Shown: piece by piece, positions 44,498 through 56,700 of the stretch
Numbering within the stretch: position 1 is the first letter of the stretch
Layout: each line of letters begins with the position of its first letter
DNA from: Hypericum androsaemum
Taxonomy: Eukaryota; Streptophyta; Magnoliopsida; Malpighiales; Hypericaceae
Assembly: GCA_963995505.1 (NCBI GenBank)
Contig: OZ023187.1
Coordinates: 5,711,501 to 5,775,500, forward strand
Length of the DNA: 64,000 nt
Direction of reading: 5' to 3'
Notes under the pieces: model-generated
What the model was told of the DNA's origin: nothing
Databases searched by the model: none
What the model saw: only the letters and a program-made list of their open reading frames with translations
Made by a program: the position numbers and the translations under genes

Positions 44498-44853
44498 TGT
44501 CAAATATCCCAACAATCCCAAAGACACCAACATCGGTGGACTCCACCTCCAACTGCTTTGACTTCGACAGCAATTCACCAACAAACTCTTCCGCATTACG
44601 AGAGTGCTCCAAACCACTAGCCCATGTCTCCCTCCACGATCTGCAGTTTGGTTCCTTTGATCTGCAGTTTGGTTCCTTTGATCCACTTGCCACGACAACA
44701 CCTACATGCCTGGAGTTAGTTCAACGTGCACACACCAATGTAGCTAGTTAGTTGTTGCTTTGTTACAATTATTAGTATAAATATGTAACCAATTGATGTA
44801 AATATTAAAATGAGAATTACAGATTATTATTCTCAATTATACTGCTTTTCACA
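44498..44853 (+). repeat. 5' LTR of Copia-2
   Basis: 356 bp, TGTCAAATATCC to CTTTTCACA. The TATA-like AGTATAAATATG lies near 44771. It carries a 21-base tandem duplication (44638-44658 and 44659-44679) that is single in the 3' LTR, which accounts for the whole length difference. Confidence 0.93.
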
Positions 44854-44945
44854 TGGTATCACAGCTCCTGTCGAGTTAAAGGCACATCAATGCCTAAAGT
44901 TCTTCATCTTTCGTGACTTAAAGCCAGATTGACTCCAAAACAACC

Positions 44946-45976
44946 ATGGATGTCACAGCTCCTGTCGACCAAACACTCACTGATCAACTTGCTAATCCAC
45001 TCCACCTTCACTCAAATGAAAACCCAGCTCTTGTTCTTGTCTCTCCCGTGTTCAACGGCGATAATTACCATTCACGGTCGCGTTCCATAGTCATTGCATT
45101 GAAGTCCAAAAATAAACTGCAGTTTGTTGATGGATCGCTGGATGTCCCACCGCCTGACAATGCCCAATTCCCATCCTGGGAAAAATGCAACACGATGGTG
45201 CTCAATTGGATCATGCACTAAATCGATCCTTCCATTGCCCAAAGCCTTATTTGGATGGACACCGCTGCTGACGTATGGGCAGATTTCTGAGAGAGATTTG
45301 GGTGTGGCAACGCGATTCGCGTTAGCAACTTACAAGAAGAAGTCTACAATCTCTGGCAAGGCGCATTATCGGTCAACAACTATTTCACCAATTGGCCCCA
45401 TTTCAACCAATCCCGGGATGTAAGTATACTGCTCTACTTGGTATGAATACACATAATTGCATTGTCTATACTACCGTGAAAGCTTACGGGGATAACGATC
45501 AAACCATTCGATTCTTGAGGGGGTTAAATGACAACTTTGGCACCTTGAGATCCCAGATGCTACTGCTTTAGCCTCTTCCGAATGTCAATCATGCCTTGTC
45601 TCTTGCTTTGCAACATGAACGTCAACTTCTCAACAACCCGGGTCTCGACATTATTGCTACATCCAATAGCAATACTCAATCACCTGCTGACCACCACATT
45701 ACTGCTGGCTGCGGAAATAATTCCCATCGTCCATGGGATTCCGATCGTCGACCGCATTGCACCTTCTGTGATAAGCTGGGACATACCGTCGATAAGCACG
45801 TCAAAAAGCACGGGTATCCTCCAGGGTACAAACCTAAACCTCGACAAAATAGGCCAGGCAACAGTTCAAGTGCCAATCAAATCTCAGGCCAACCTGATCA
45901 GGGAGGAACTTTTGAATTGTCCCAGCTTCGATTGTCCTCGGAGCAGCATTCCACTCTCATATCTTTGCTTCAATAG
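44946..45976 (+). pseudogene. Broken gag of Copia-2
   Basis: The ORF starts MDVTAPVDQTLTDQL and shows the copia gag N-terminus (LVSPVFNGDNYHSRSRSIVI). It is stopped at 45219-45221 (TAA), with a further stop and frameshifts to 45596. The last piece (45596-45976) holds a zinc-knuckle region, CTFCDKLGHTVDKHVKKHGY. The final cysteine of the CCHC is histidine here, so the knuckle may be impaired. Confidence 0.85.
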
Positions 45977-46079
45977 GCAAATGGCAGCCCCTCTGGTACT
46001 ACCTCCTCTAACCCGCTTCCACAAATCAATTCTATTCAATCCATTCCCCCCCGATAAGGACGGTAAGATAGTATCCTCT

Positions 46080-48867
46080 ACCTTTGATTCCTTTCCTATG
46101 TCCGATATTTAGATTGTCGATTCCGGTGCGACTGACCATATCGGTTGTACTGACCATATTTGTATTGTCGATTCCCCGATAATACAAATATGTTTGTATC
46201 GCTACCCAATGGCGAGCATGTCCAGGCAACCCATATCGGTTCCGTACAACTCACGGACCTCCTTTGCCTACATGATGTTCTTCTCATTCCGTCTTTTAGC
46301 TTCAATCTTATGTCTATTACCAAACTTACCCAACACAATCACGGCACTGTGGTATTTAACAATCAATTTTGTATCATACATGACCTTGTCTCGATGAGGG
46401 AGATTGGTAGAGCACAAGCGCACAAAGGACTCATATCAAATAAGTAGCAATCAGACCAGAAATAAGGTCACAGCGGCCACCAGCAACACTGATGTCTGGA
46501 ACCTCAGACTAGGCCATATGCCCCCACAAAATAGACCTGCACATCACCTCCAATCATCACTCCCATTGCCCAACATGTCCAATTGTAAAACAGAAACGTT
46601 TATCATTTCCACTTAGTGAGTCCTTAGCTAGTCGTCCTTTCGATCTCATTCATGTTGACATTTGGGAGAAATATAATGTTTCTTCTTGCGATGGTTTTAA
46701 TTATTTTTTGACAATTTTGGATGATCATTCACATTCACTTTGGGTTTTTATGATGAAATCAAAAGCCGAGACTCGACAAACTCTTGAACGATTTGTTAAC
46801 ACAATTGAGACTCAATTCAATACAAAAATTTGACGCATTTGCACCCACTAAGGTAAAGAATTTCTCATGTATTCATTTTTCATGCAAAAAGGAATTTTAC
46901 ATGAGCAAACATGCACGTATACACGGCAACAAAACAGTCGTGTTGAACGTAAACACTAACACCTATTAAATGTTGCACAAGCCCTACTATTTCATTCACG
47001 ACTACCTCTTCTTTTTTTGAGCAATGCGATTCTACATGCAACTTATTTGATCAATATCATTCCATCTACAATTTTTCAAAATCATATGCCTCACGACATC
47101 CTTTTTAATGCCAAACCAAAATTTCACCACTTGCGTGTTTTAGGTGTCTTTGTTATACTACGAATTTGAATCCTCATCAGACTAAGTTTGGGCCTCGTGC
47201 ACGTCCTTGTGTTTTCATTGGTTTGCCTTATGGTATCAAGGGTTATAAATTATATAATTTACAAACTCATCAGACATTGATTTCAAGAGAAGTTGTTTTC
47301 CATGAATCAATTTTTTCTTTCCAAAATCGACATGAATTTGATCTCACACTCTTCCAACCATATAATCTTACACAAGTCTGCCTACCAAATCAGACTCCAG
47401 TCACTGATCCAAGCGACGTTAGCATTATCAACCAACCTACCATATAATCATCTCCCATTCGAAACCCACCGTCCTCAGAACCGTCCCTGGTGCCAAAACC
47501 CAGGCGATCTACTCAAATTCGTGATCCTCCGGCGCACTAATCAGACTACATTTGCTCTACCATCACTCCCTCATCAGACCAGGTACGTCCATCCACTCCC
47601 TATCCACTGGATCATTTCATTTCCTTCGGCCACTTGTCACCTACTCATCGTGCCTATACTGCATCCCTTCTTGACCATACCGAACCTCGTACCTATCAAG
47701 AGGCTACCATTAACAAGCATTGGTCTGATGCTATAGATTTGGAACTTACTACTCTACAGGACAATCACACTTGGGACTTGGTATTCCTCCCGACGGGCAA
47801 AAAGGTGGTCAAATACAAATGGGTATACAAAACCAAGCTAAAATTCGATGGATCAATTGAGCGTTTCAAAGCTCATCTCGTCGCAAAAGGGTATACACAA
47901 GCATAAGGTATCGACTTCTTTGATACTTTTTCGCCCGTGGCAAAAATGACCACCGTTCGGATGTTACTTGCACTCGCATCAACAATTGGCACCTCTATCA
48001 ACTTGACGTGAACAACGCCTTCTTGAATGGCGACCTTCAGGAAGAAGTTTACATGGATATTCCCCCAGGCTTGCCCATTTCAGGTGCGGACAAAGGGAAG
48101 GTATGTTGCCTTCGACGATCCTTATACGACCTACGACAATCTAGCCGCAATTGGTTTGCCAAGCTCACCCGATTATTACTTGATTTCGATTATGTTCAAT
48201 CTAATTTCGATTATTCCTTGTTCACCAAGCAAGCTGATGGCTCTTTTACGACATTACTTGTTTATGTCGATGACATCGTCCTGGCCGGCAACGATGTCAA
48301 AGTTATTAACAAGACAAAGGCCTTCCTCGAACAACACTTCAAACTCAAAGACTTTGGTCAACTGAAATACTTTCTCGGGCTGGAAGTTAGTCGCAACAAA
48401 GATGGCATTCACATCTCGCAAAAGAAATACTTCCTCCATGATTCTGGGCTGTTGGGCGGTAAGCTCGCTCCTACTCCAATGGCATCCAACACCAGGCTGA
48501 CCTCTAAAGATGGCGTGCCATTACCAAACAACAACAATGATGATTCTAACGATGAGTCAAACACCGACAGTGCACTCCTTATCACTGCCTCTACCTATCG
48601 ACGATTGGTGGGTCGACTCCTTTATCTTGCCACGACAAGATCCGATATTACATTCGTGGTTCAACAATTGAGCCAATTCATGTCCAAACCTCATGATACA
48701 CACTTTCAGGCAGCTATACATGTTCTCAAGAACCTGAAGCAAGCCCCAGGTGCTGGATTGTTCTTCTCAGCCTCCTCAGTCCCTCATATGAAAGCTTACT
48801 GTGACTCCGATTATGGCAAGTGCAAGGACACAAGGCGCTGCATCACAGGTTTTACAGTTTTCCTTGG
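46080..48867 (+). pseudogene. Broken pol of Copia-2, 5' part (protease, integrase, RT, start of RNase H)
   Basis: The protease motif IVDSGATDHI is at about 46114-46143. It is followed by a partial repeat of the same words (TDHI and IVDSP), probably a small internal duplication. The pre-integrase segment (VWNLRLGHMPP) is near 46495, the integrase core (HVDIWEKY, TILDDHSHSLW) at 46640-46760, and the integrase C-terminal GKS-type region (ARPCVFIGLPYGIKGYKLY) from 47190. RT starts at about 47720 ([20 protein letters not shown]), stops at 47904-47906, and continues at 48008-48867 with catalytic YVDD (LLVYVDDIVLAG). The RNase H start (YCDSDYGKCKDTRRCITGFT) runs up to the Athila-2 junction, where GGC is followed by TAA across the target site. 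Confidence 0.88.
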
Positions 48868-48872
48868 CTAAT
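48868..48872. repeat. Target site duplication (CTAAT) left of Athila-2
   Basis: Exact repeat of 60784-60788. Confidence 0.95.
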
Positions 48873-50351
48873 TGAAAGGAAGGATTTTCACCCCTCTTTG
48901 CAATAATGAGTAAGTAAGGGATTGTCGTCCCACGAGGACTAAGTTAGGCCACAAAACTCGACTCTACCACTAGTTTAGGACTATAAGAAATGGAGGTGTC
49001 AATTTCAAACACAATATGCTACTTGAAATAAAATTGCAACTAGACAAGGCGAAGGTTTAAACACTTAAAACAAGAGTGAGCTAGGTACCAATGACAACCT
49101 AAATAGCCAAATGGCTTATGGGGTTTATAAAGTTCATGATATGGTCCGGATGTTTCGAAGGCAACTAATCAACGCTCTCGCGACAAACTAGTCTAAATTG
49201 ATTCTTAACTAGACTTAGATGAACTAACCACGCTCTCGCGATAAATTAGCCATCTAATCTAACTAAACACCAACTATAATCACCATCCTTTGGACAACTA
49301 GTCACCTAAGGTGATCTCTCATCAATAGGTTTCTACTCAACTAGTTAAATAGTCCGTTAATCCTAACCCCTCTCGGCGATTAACATTAACTTAGTTCATA
49401 ATCAAGATGATCAATCTAGATCAAGCATTAAGCTCATTAACTTGTACACATACCTAGGCATATTAACCCCCTAAACCATTGGCTAAGTAGGTGCCATCAA
49501 AGCACCAAACTCACTAATCAACTACTCACACATATTCACCAAACAACTCAACACATCCATTGAACAAAGCAAGCAAAGCAAGAACATTAAAAGAGAGAGT
49601 AAGAGAAAGCTCAAGATGGTCTTCAAGCATCCAATATTCTTCCTTCAAGTTCCCTACACAAGCTTCAACAATGGCTTCCTAGATCCAACAATGGAGAGCC
49701 AAGCTTTTTCTCCAAAGAAGAGAAAGTTAGTGGGGGAGTTGGTGAGTATTTTTAGCAAAATATCTAATCTCCCTCTAAAGGAAAGCCAAGCAAAGGCTTT
49801 TATACAAGATTTTTCCCCCTAAAATGTCTCAGCCGCAAAATTACAATTAAAGCCCAAAATGGGCCCAAAACAAGTCTTCAAATTCGGCCCACTTGTGATG
49901 AAATCTTGACAGAATTGGACCACGACATTGAATCTAGCGTTCTCCCCTCTTAGACTCCGAATTTAAAGAAGACCATTAGAGACAAAGTTGTAGCCCGGAT
50001 GTTTTCTTTCCAGAGCCATCTCACTCGTCTCCATCGGACTTTGGATGAGAAAGTTATCAATATTGGAGTCACAAGAGGTCCACCTCGCCCACGTCTTCGA
50101 GGTCTCGATTAAGCGTCCTTCTTCCCGGCAAATCAAATCGCATACGATGACCCAAGGTGACTTCACTTCCTCCACTTCACCTCACCAAATCTCCTAGCAT
50201 GAAGAAAACATAATAAAAACATAAGACTACACTAAAACAAACAATGCACGATAAATGACATTACGACAATGAAGAACAAACAAAAGCAATAGAAACAACG
50301 GTAAATCTACTCTAAAATAAACACAAAAGATGAGTGTTTCCACACTCATCA
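48873..50351 (-). repeat. 3' LTR of Athila-2 (minus strand)
   Basis: On the minus strand it runs TGATGAGTGTGG to CCTTTCA, 1479 bp. The TATA-like TGTATAAAAGCC lies near 49792-49805. The first 23 bases contain a perfect palindromic hairpin (50329-50350). A pair of CGCGAGAGCGT motifs lies at about 49171-49183 and 49230-49242. Confidence 0.95.
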
Positions 50352-50364
50352 CACCCCCACACTT
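50352..50364 (-). promoter_or_regulatory. 3' polypurine tract of Athila-2
   Basis: AAGTGTGGGGGTG on the minus strand abuts the 3' LTR. Confidence 0.9.
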
Positions 50365-51757
50365 GAATCATTGCTTGTCCCCAAGCAAAGCTCAACCATG
50401 GTATACAAACACAAACATAAAACACCTAAAAAAGAAAAATACGATAAGGACAAGACTAGTCATGATTAATTCACAAATTGACTCCCCTCAAAATCTCAAA
50501 CTCACATCAAAAGTCCACCCCACTACCTAGCTAGTTCATCAACCCAAACACAAAGAGTAAGATTCGGTAGACACCTCACCACTCGGTAGTTTAATCAAGT
50601 GTTATCACTATGTAAAAGACACTAGAAGGTTAATCACTCAGAGGTTCGGAAATTTTTAGCTCACGATTTGTAAGTAGCCAACTTCCTATCTCTCGCGTAC
50701 ATGACCGATGTCTTTCAAAATATCCTACGTCCTACTCAACAGTGTCTCAAAGTCGTGTGGTTGCTCGTGAACAGGGGGCTTTCAATCGGGTTGTAATGGG
50801 GATAAGGTATTGGTGAGATAATATATATGGATAGTAGTTAAACCACCCAATCCAAGGACTTGTTGCCAAAGCATTCTAGTCTCTCGTCTATTCTAAACAT
50901 CCTCACCATAAATAATTAAAGCACACTCTCAAAATTCATCCATTTCCTAAGACCGCGTAGCACGAGTTATGCCAATAATTAATGCCTTATTCAACCTTCA
51001 CTTCCCTTTCTTTCTCTTTTTTTTCTTTTTTTTTCTTTTTTTTTTCCTCTTGTTTTTTTTTCTTTCTACCAACACAAACTTGGCATTTTCTAGGCAAAAA
51101 CTCGGCATCTTTGTATGGCCTCTCAACTACCCAAATTCCCAATAAATTAACCCACATGAACACTAAGTTACCAACTAAACCCAATACATAATCCCCAAAA
51201 GGTGTAAACCTATGTGTCCTCGGATCGGATGACCAAAGGTTGGAAGGATGGTGGATATAAAGCTTAAAGTTGGTTTTACATATAATATGATCAAAGAATG
51301 GCTAGGCTCAATGGGTTAAAACAATGGATATAAAGGTTCTTGACTCTAAAGCTCTAGGCTCAATTTCAAAAGATTAGCCCCCGTCATTCACTAACGCCAC
51401 ACAACCAAGACCATGTCAAGTACTAGTAGGATATCTCGATCAACCGGACTCATGTAGGCAGCTCATGAATGAATGAAGACGGTTGTCTCCTCCTTCGGCT
51501 CAAAGTTCCTCACAGGGTCATTTGTCAACCCTCTAGTCAAATCTACATAGTGAGACCACTAGTCTAAACAACAGAGGGTGAGGCTTCTAGAAGTTCTTAT
51601 GCCTTGTGTTCGAGTTTATTTCCTAACTAGGTGTGTGGTAAGCTTCTAACACAAGTTGAAGAATTTTGAAGGGGGTCAAATTTTGAAATTCATGCCAAAT
51701 CATTGCCTAAACAAGACAAACTAGATCTAAACATACAAAGGATTCCTAAGTGGAACC
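50365..51757 (-). other. 3' non-coding region of Athila-2, conserved with Athila-1
   Basis: There is no supported ORF. It is collinear with 9896-11316 of Athila-1; shared words include GAGCCGAAGGAGGAGACAAC, TATATCCATTGTTT, CCCCATTACAACCC, GTACGCGAGAGATAGG and CCTTCTAGTGT. A pure T-rich tract at 51012-51065 (A-rich on the element strand) matches the A/G tract of Athila-1. Confidence 0.7.
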
Positions 51758-51771
51758 ACACCCCCACACTT
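51758..51771 (-). promoter_or_regulatory. Internal polypurine-tract-like block of Athila-2
   Basis: AAGTGTGGGGGTGT on the minus strand, preceded by TTGAGGGCAA. It copies the block next to the 3' LTR, 1407 bases away. Confidence 0.6.
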
Positions 51772-51914
51772 GAAGAACACCTTGCCCTCAAGGTGTAGGG
51801 AGCACATAAACCTCCAAACAACTAAGTTATACTAACAAATGCATTAACAACCAAGCATGAACATCAAAGAAACATAAAGAACAAGACATCATAAAATATA
51901 TCAAATTCAAGACA

Positions 51915-53049
51915 TCACGAAGACAAGAAAGTAACTAAAGAAAAAGAAAGTGCTAGGAAACTTCCCTTAGTCTTGAGGTGGAGAGGGAGGTGGTGGTGGG
52001 ATGTTGTATCCGGATCACTCCACCATTTGCTGGATGTAGTAGCTTTGATGACGTAATTCCCTGTCCATATGCACGAACCGAGAATCCATTGTATCCATGC
52101 GGACCATGAGCGCATGGTTGATCGTGTTCATCGTCCCTAACACCTCGGCCCATCGACCACCTCGGATCTTTTCATTCCATCCAGAGTAATGTAGGAGATC
52201 ATTGGTTCGAAAGACCGAATAGTGGTTGCATTGAGCCTGCCAAAGAACAAAGCTAGAGCAGTATCACATGTCCAAGGGGTAAATTTTTGGGCGTCTTTCT
52301 TGTTGTTCGATGAAAATTTTCAAAGATTAGCGAAATGGTGTCAAACTTCAATTGCATCTTCAAACAATATAAGACAAATAATTCACGGACTTGCATCTTG
52401 TTGTCTTCCGTTTTGCCAAACAGTGAAGTGCACATGAATTTGTGAAACACTAGCAATGGACCTTCTCGAAGCAAATTATTTGGAGAATTCTTTGAAATAA
52501 AATGATGAAATCCAGAAAGTGATCTCCAGAAAGTATGTTCGTTAAAGGCGTCATGCTTAGAAAGTCCACCCTTCTCAAAGCCAAAAGCTTGACACATAAC
52601 AACTTCATCAACAACAAACTTAAAATTATTGAGACGACACCTAAACTTGGTTCTTTCATTGTTCACAAATGCAAAAGTGGTGTAAAATTCACGCACCAAC
52701 TTTTCAATTCCAGGCATAGGTGTGAACATAAATTTGGTCCAACAAAGATGTGTAGCGAATTCACGAATAGTGTTATTGATATTCATATCAATCAAGAAAT
52801 GTGGATCAAAATAAGAACCCGAAGACCATGGAACAGTAGAGAGGGATTAGAACTTTTCACCTTCTTGTTGAGAAGCAATGAAGAACGGTGCCTTGTAACG
52901 TGTACGGAGATCCTTGATACCACGTAAGCGCATGTCCGCCGGAGGTGCATGTTGAGCTTCGACCCCTTAAATCGCCACTTGCTTGCCCTTTTAGTCCTTA
53001 ATGCCATAGAATGAAGAAATTTCGAGTTTGGGACAAAATTAGGGTTCAA
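51915..53049 (-). pseudogene. Env-position (ATHILA ORF) protein of Athila-2, broken
   Basis: Pieces 52792-53049, 52253-52795 and 51915-52195 together follow the third ORF of Athila elements. The middle piece has 180 residues with REFYTTFAFVNNERTKFRCR and HKFMCTSLFGKTEDNKMQVR. These correspond to the segments of Athila-1 around TLSLEFYCTL and FMTFTFSGQYEESKV. The N-terminal piece has a basic run (RTKRASKWRFKGSK). The C-terminal piece has a short coiled coil (MNTINHALMVRMDTMDSRFV). Frameshifts near 52800 and 52250 break it. Whether this protein ever acted as an envelope is not shown by the sequence. Confidence 0.7.
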
Positions 53050-53320
53050 GGGTGAAAATTTGGGGTTTTGGTGGTGGGTAATGGAATTGGTGAGTTGTTT
53101 AGATGTTTGGGAAGGAGGAAATGGAGAGGGAATAGGTAATGGGTGTAGAGAATGAAGGATGTGGTTGATAGGGATGATTGGGGAGAAATGGGAGGGAGAG
53201 TTCTAAGTAAGATTTTGGAGATTTTTTTAGTTTGTGAGGGAGGAATGGAGAGGGGGGCGAAAATGGGGTCTAAAGATGGGGGGGTCGAGAGAGAGAGAGA
53301 GAGAGAGGAAAAAAAAATGG

Positions 53321-53475
53321 GATGAAAAACCGAGAGTTGCCACGACCGTGGCTAAAAGCCACGCCAAAATATATATATATATATATTTTTTCAAAAAAAA
53401 ACACTGATGAAAAACAGAGAGTTGCCACGGCCGTGGCTAAAAGCCACGCCAATATATATATATTTGAAATTTTTT
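53321..53475. repeat. 85-bp tandem duplication with a palindromic core in the pol-env spacer of Athila-2
   Basis: GATGAAAAAC starts one unit at 53321 and a second at 53406. Each holds GTTGCCACGRCCGTGGCTAA, followed by AAGCCACGCC and an AT dinucleotide run. The spacer position corresponds to the GGCG module of Athila-1 at 8072-8145. Confidence 0.8.
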
Positions 53476-53709
53476 TTTAAAACTTTCCCAACTCGTCCTC
53501 GACCCCTGCTGAGCTTCCAATCGTCCATCACGTATCCGAAAATCCTTGAGACGACCTTCAAAATTCAAAAGATATCCCATAAGCTTGAACTAATGCTTCA
53601 AAATCATACCCCGAATGGGAATAAACGTAATAAGAAAAAACACATAAACACAAAGACATGAAAAAAAAATGCTAAGTTATAGTCGTTAGCTTGACTTTAC
53701 TCCCCTTTT

Positions 53710-56700
53710 TCATTCATTGGAGGGTGAAGTCACAAGTTGCACCTCCGAACTTCGTTCAATAACTCCACCAAGGTAAATCTTGCACCTTTGGCCATTCACC
53801 TTAAAAATTCCTCCATCTTTTCCTTCTAACTCGAGGGCTCCGAATGGGAAAACTCTCGCAATTTTGAATGGGCCACTCCACTTCGACTTGAGTTTTCCTG
53901 GGAATAGTCTCAATCGGGAGTTGTAAATCAAAACTTGTTGGCCATCCTTGAACTCTTTCTTAACAATATGGGCATCATGTCTCCTCTTCGTACTTTCCTT
54001 GTAGAGTCTAGAGCTCTCGAATGCCATGTCCCGAATTTTGTCCAACTCTTCAAGTTGTAATACCCTTCATTCACCGGCCTTTTTGTAATCGTAGTTAAGG
54101 GTCTTGATGGCCCAAAATGCTCGATGCTCTAGCTCGACAGGGAGGTGGCAAGCCTTTCCATAGACAAGTTTGTAAGGCGACATCCCGATTGGCGTTTTGA
54201 ATGCCGTCCTGTAAGCCCATAAAGCATCATCAAGCTTGTTGGCCCAATCTTTCCTTGCTCCCCCGACCGTTTTTTCAAGGATCTTCTTGAGTTCCCTGTT
54301 AGAGAGCTCTACTTGGCCACTTGTCTGGGGGTGATAAGGTGTAGCAACCTTGTGAGTGACCCCATACCTCTTCAATAGGATCTCAAATGGTCGGTTGCAA
54401 AAGTGCGAACCGCCATCGCTGATGATTGCCCTAGGCACTCCAAATCTATAGAAGAGCTTTTTGATAAAGCAAATGACCACCTTAGCATCATTTGTGGGTG
54501 ATGCCCAAGCTTCCACCCACTTTGACACGTAGTCCACCCCCACCAAGATATACTTGTTGCTATGAGAGGTTGGGAAAGGTCCCATGAAATCCAAGCCCTA
54601 AACATCGAAGAGCACCACTTCAAGAATTCCAGAGAGAGGCATCTCATTCCTCTTTGAAATGTTGCCGGTCCTTTGGCATCGATCGCACTGAGCAACAAAA
54701 TTACGGGCATCCTTGAAAATGTTAGGCCAATAAAACCCACATTCAAAGACTCGCGACGCGGTCCTGGTTGCTCCATAATGACTGGCGTACGTGGTACTAT
54801 GACATTGCTCCAGAATAGTCATCACTTCATCATCCGCAATGCACCGTCGAAGCACTCCATCGCTACACCTCTTAAAGAGATAAGGCTCATCCAACAGAAA
54901 TAGCTACGCATCCCTTAGAAATTTCTTTCGTTGGGGATAACTCAAATCGGATGGAATAATGTCGCTAACAAGGAAGTTGGCAAAATCAGCATACCATGGT
55001 ACCACCACATGATTCATCATCATCAAAGCTTCATCTGAAAACTCTTCTTGAATCTCACCATGAGTCTCCATTCCTTCGCTATGTTCTAGCCGAGAGAGAT
55101 GATCTGCGATAACATTTTCACAGCCTTTCTTATCCTTGATGGATAAGTCAAATTCTTGGAGCAATAAAATCCAGCGCATGAGTCTAGGCTTGGCATCATT
55201 TTTAGAGAATAAATACCTCATAGTTGCATGATCAGTGTAGATGATCACCTTCGACCCAAATAGGTATGGCCGAAATTTGTCACAAGCGTATACAACAGCC
55301 AACATCTCCTTCTCTGTGGTTGTGTAGTTAAGCTGGGCACCCGCCAACACTCTACTAGCATAGTAGATGATATGAAGCTTTTCCCCTTTTTTTTGACCTA
55401 GCACACATCCCAACGCAATATCGCTTGCATCACACATTATTTCAAATGGTAACTCCCAGTCAGGAGCGGAGATAACTGGAGTAGTGACAAGAGCTCTCTT
55501 CAGAGAATCAAATGCTTGCAGATGTGACTCATCAAAATTGAAAGGCACCTCCTTAACCAGCAAATTGGTGAGCAGCCTTGCTATAAGGGAGAAATTCTTG
55601 ATGAATCTTCGGTAAAATCCTGCATGGCCAAGAAAGGCTCTCACTCCCTTGACCGAAGTCGGTGCTCCCATCTTCTCTATTGCTTCCGTCTTAGCTCTGT
55701 CAACTTCAATACCAGCTTTGGAGATCTTATGCCCAAGAACGATTCCCTCTTCTCCCAATTTAGAACAAGGTTCTTCTCTTCACATCTCTCCAATACTCTG
55801 TCCAAATTGGCCAAGCAACTATCAAAGGATTCTCCGAACACCGAGAAATCATCCATGAAGATCTCCATAATCTTCTCATTCATTTCCCAAAAGATAGCCT
55901 CCATGCATCGTTGGAATGTTGCGGGAGCACAACTCAATCCAAAAGGCATTCGTCGATAGGCAAAAATATCAAAAGGACAAGTGAAAGAGGTCTTCTCTTG
56001 ATCTCTTGGGTATATTGCAATTTGGTTATAGCCCGAGTACCCATCCAAAAAACAATAGTGAGAATACCCAGAAATTCTCTCCAACATTTGATCAATGAAT
56101 GGCAGAGGAAAATGATCCTTACGTGTGGCATCATTCAACTTCCGATAGTCAACGCACACTCGCCATCCTGTCACCGCCCTTGTGGAGATGAGCTCGCCCT
56201 CATCATTGACCATAACGGTCATTCCTCCCTTTTTTGGGACACAGTGGATCGGGCTTACCCATTCACTATCGGAGATGGGGTAAATAATTCCAGCCTCTAG
56301 CAGCTTGATCACCTCCTTCTTTACCACATCTTTCATGTTGGGATTCAATCTTCTTTGCCGATCCACCCTCGGTTTTGCTCCCTCTTCCATGTGAATATGA
56401 TGCATCACAATTTCAGGACTTATCCCCTTGATATCGGATATTTGCCAAGCCATGGCCTTAATCCGATTGTTCACAATTTTCAGCACTTTCTCCTCTTGCT
56501 CCTTGGAGAGCTTGTTGGAGATGATAATAGGGAGTCTCCCTCCATCCTTCAAGAATGCATACCTCAAATGCGAGGGTAATTCTTTTAACTCCAACTTTGG
56601 AGCCTTAACAACAGATGGTGGAGTGCGATACTTCAAGTTAACCTCCAAATCCTCATAGAGACTTTTCTTCCCATCTTTATCCTTAAAATCTTCACAGTTG

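Noticed and set aside
53270..53470. AT and GA dinucleotide runs as regulatory sites
   Set aside because: They are simple-sequence repeats inside the Athila-2 spacer, with no promoter context.
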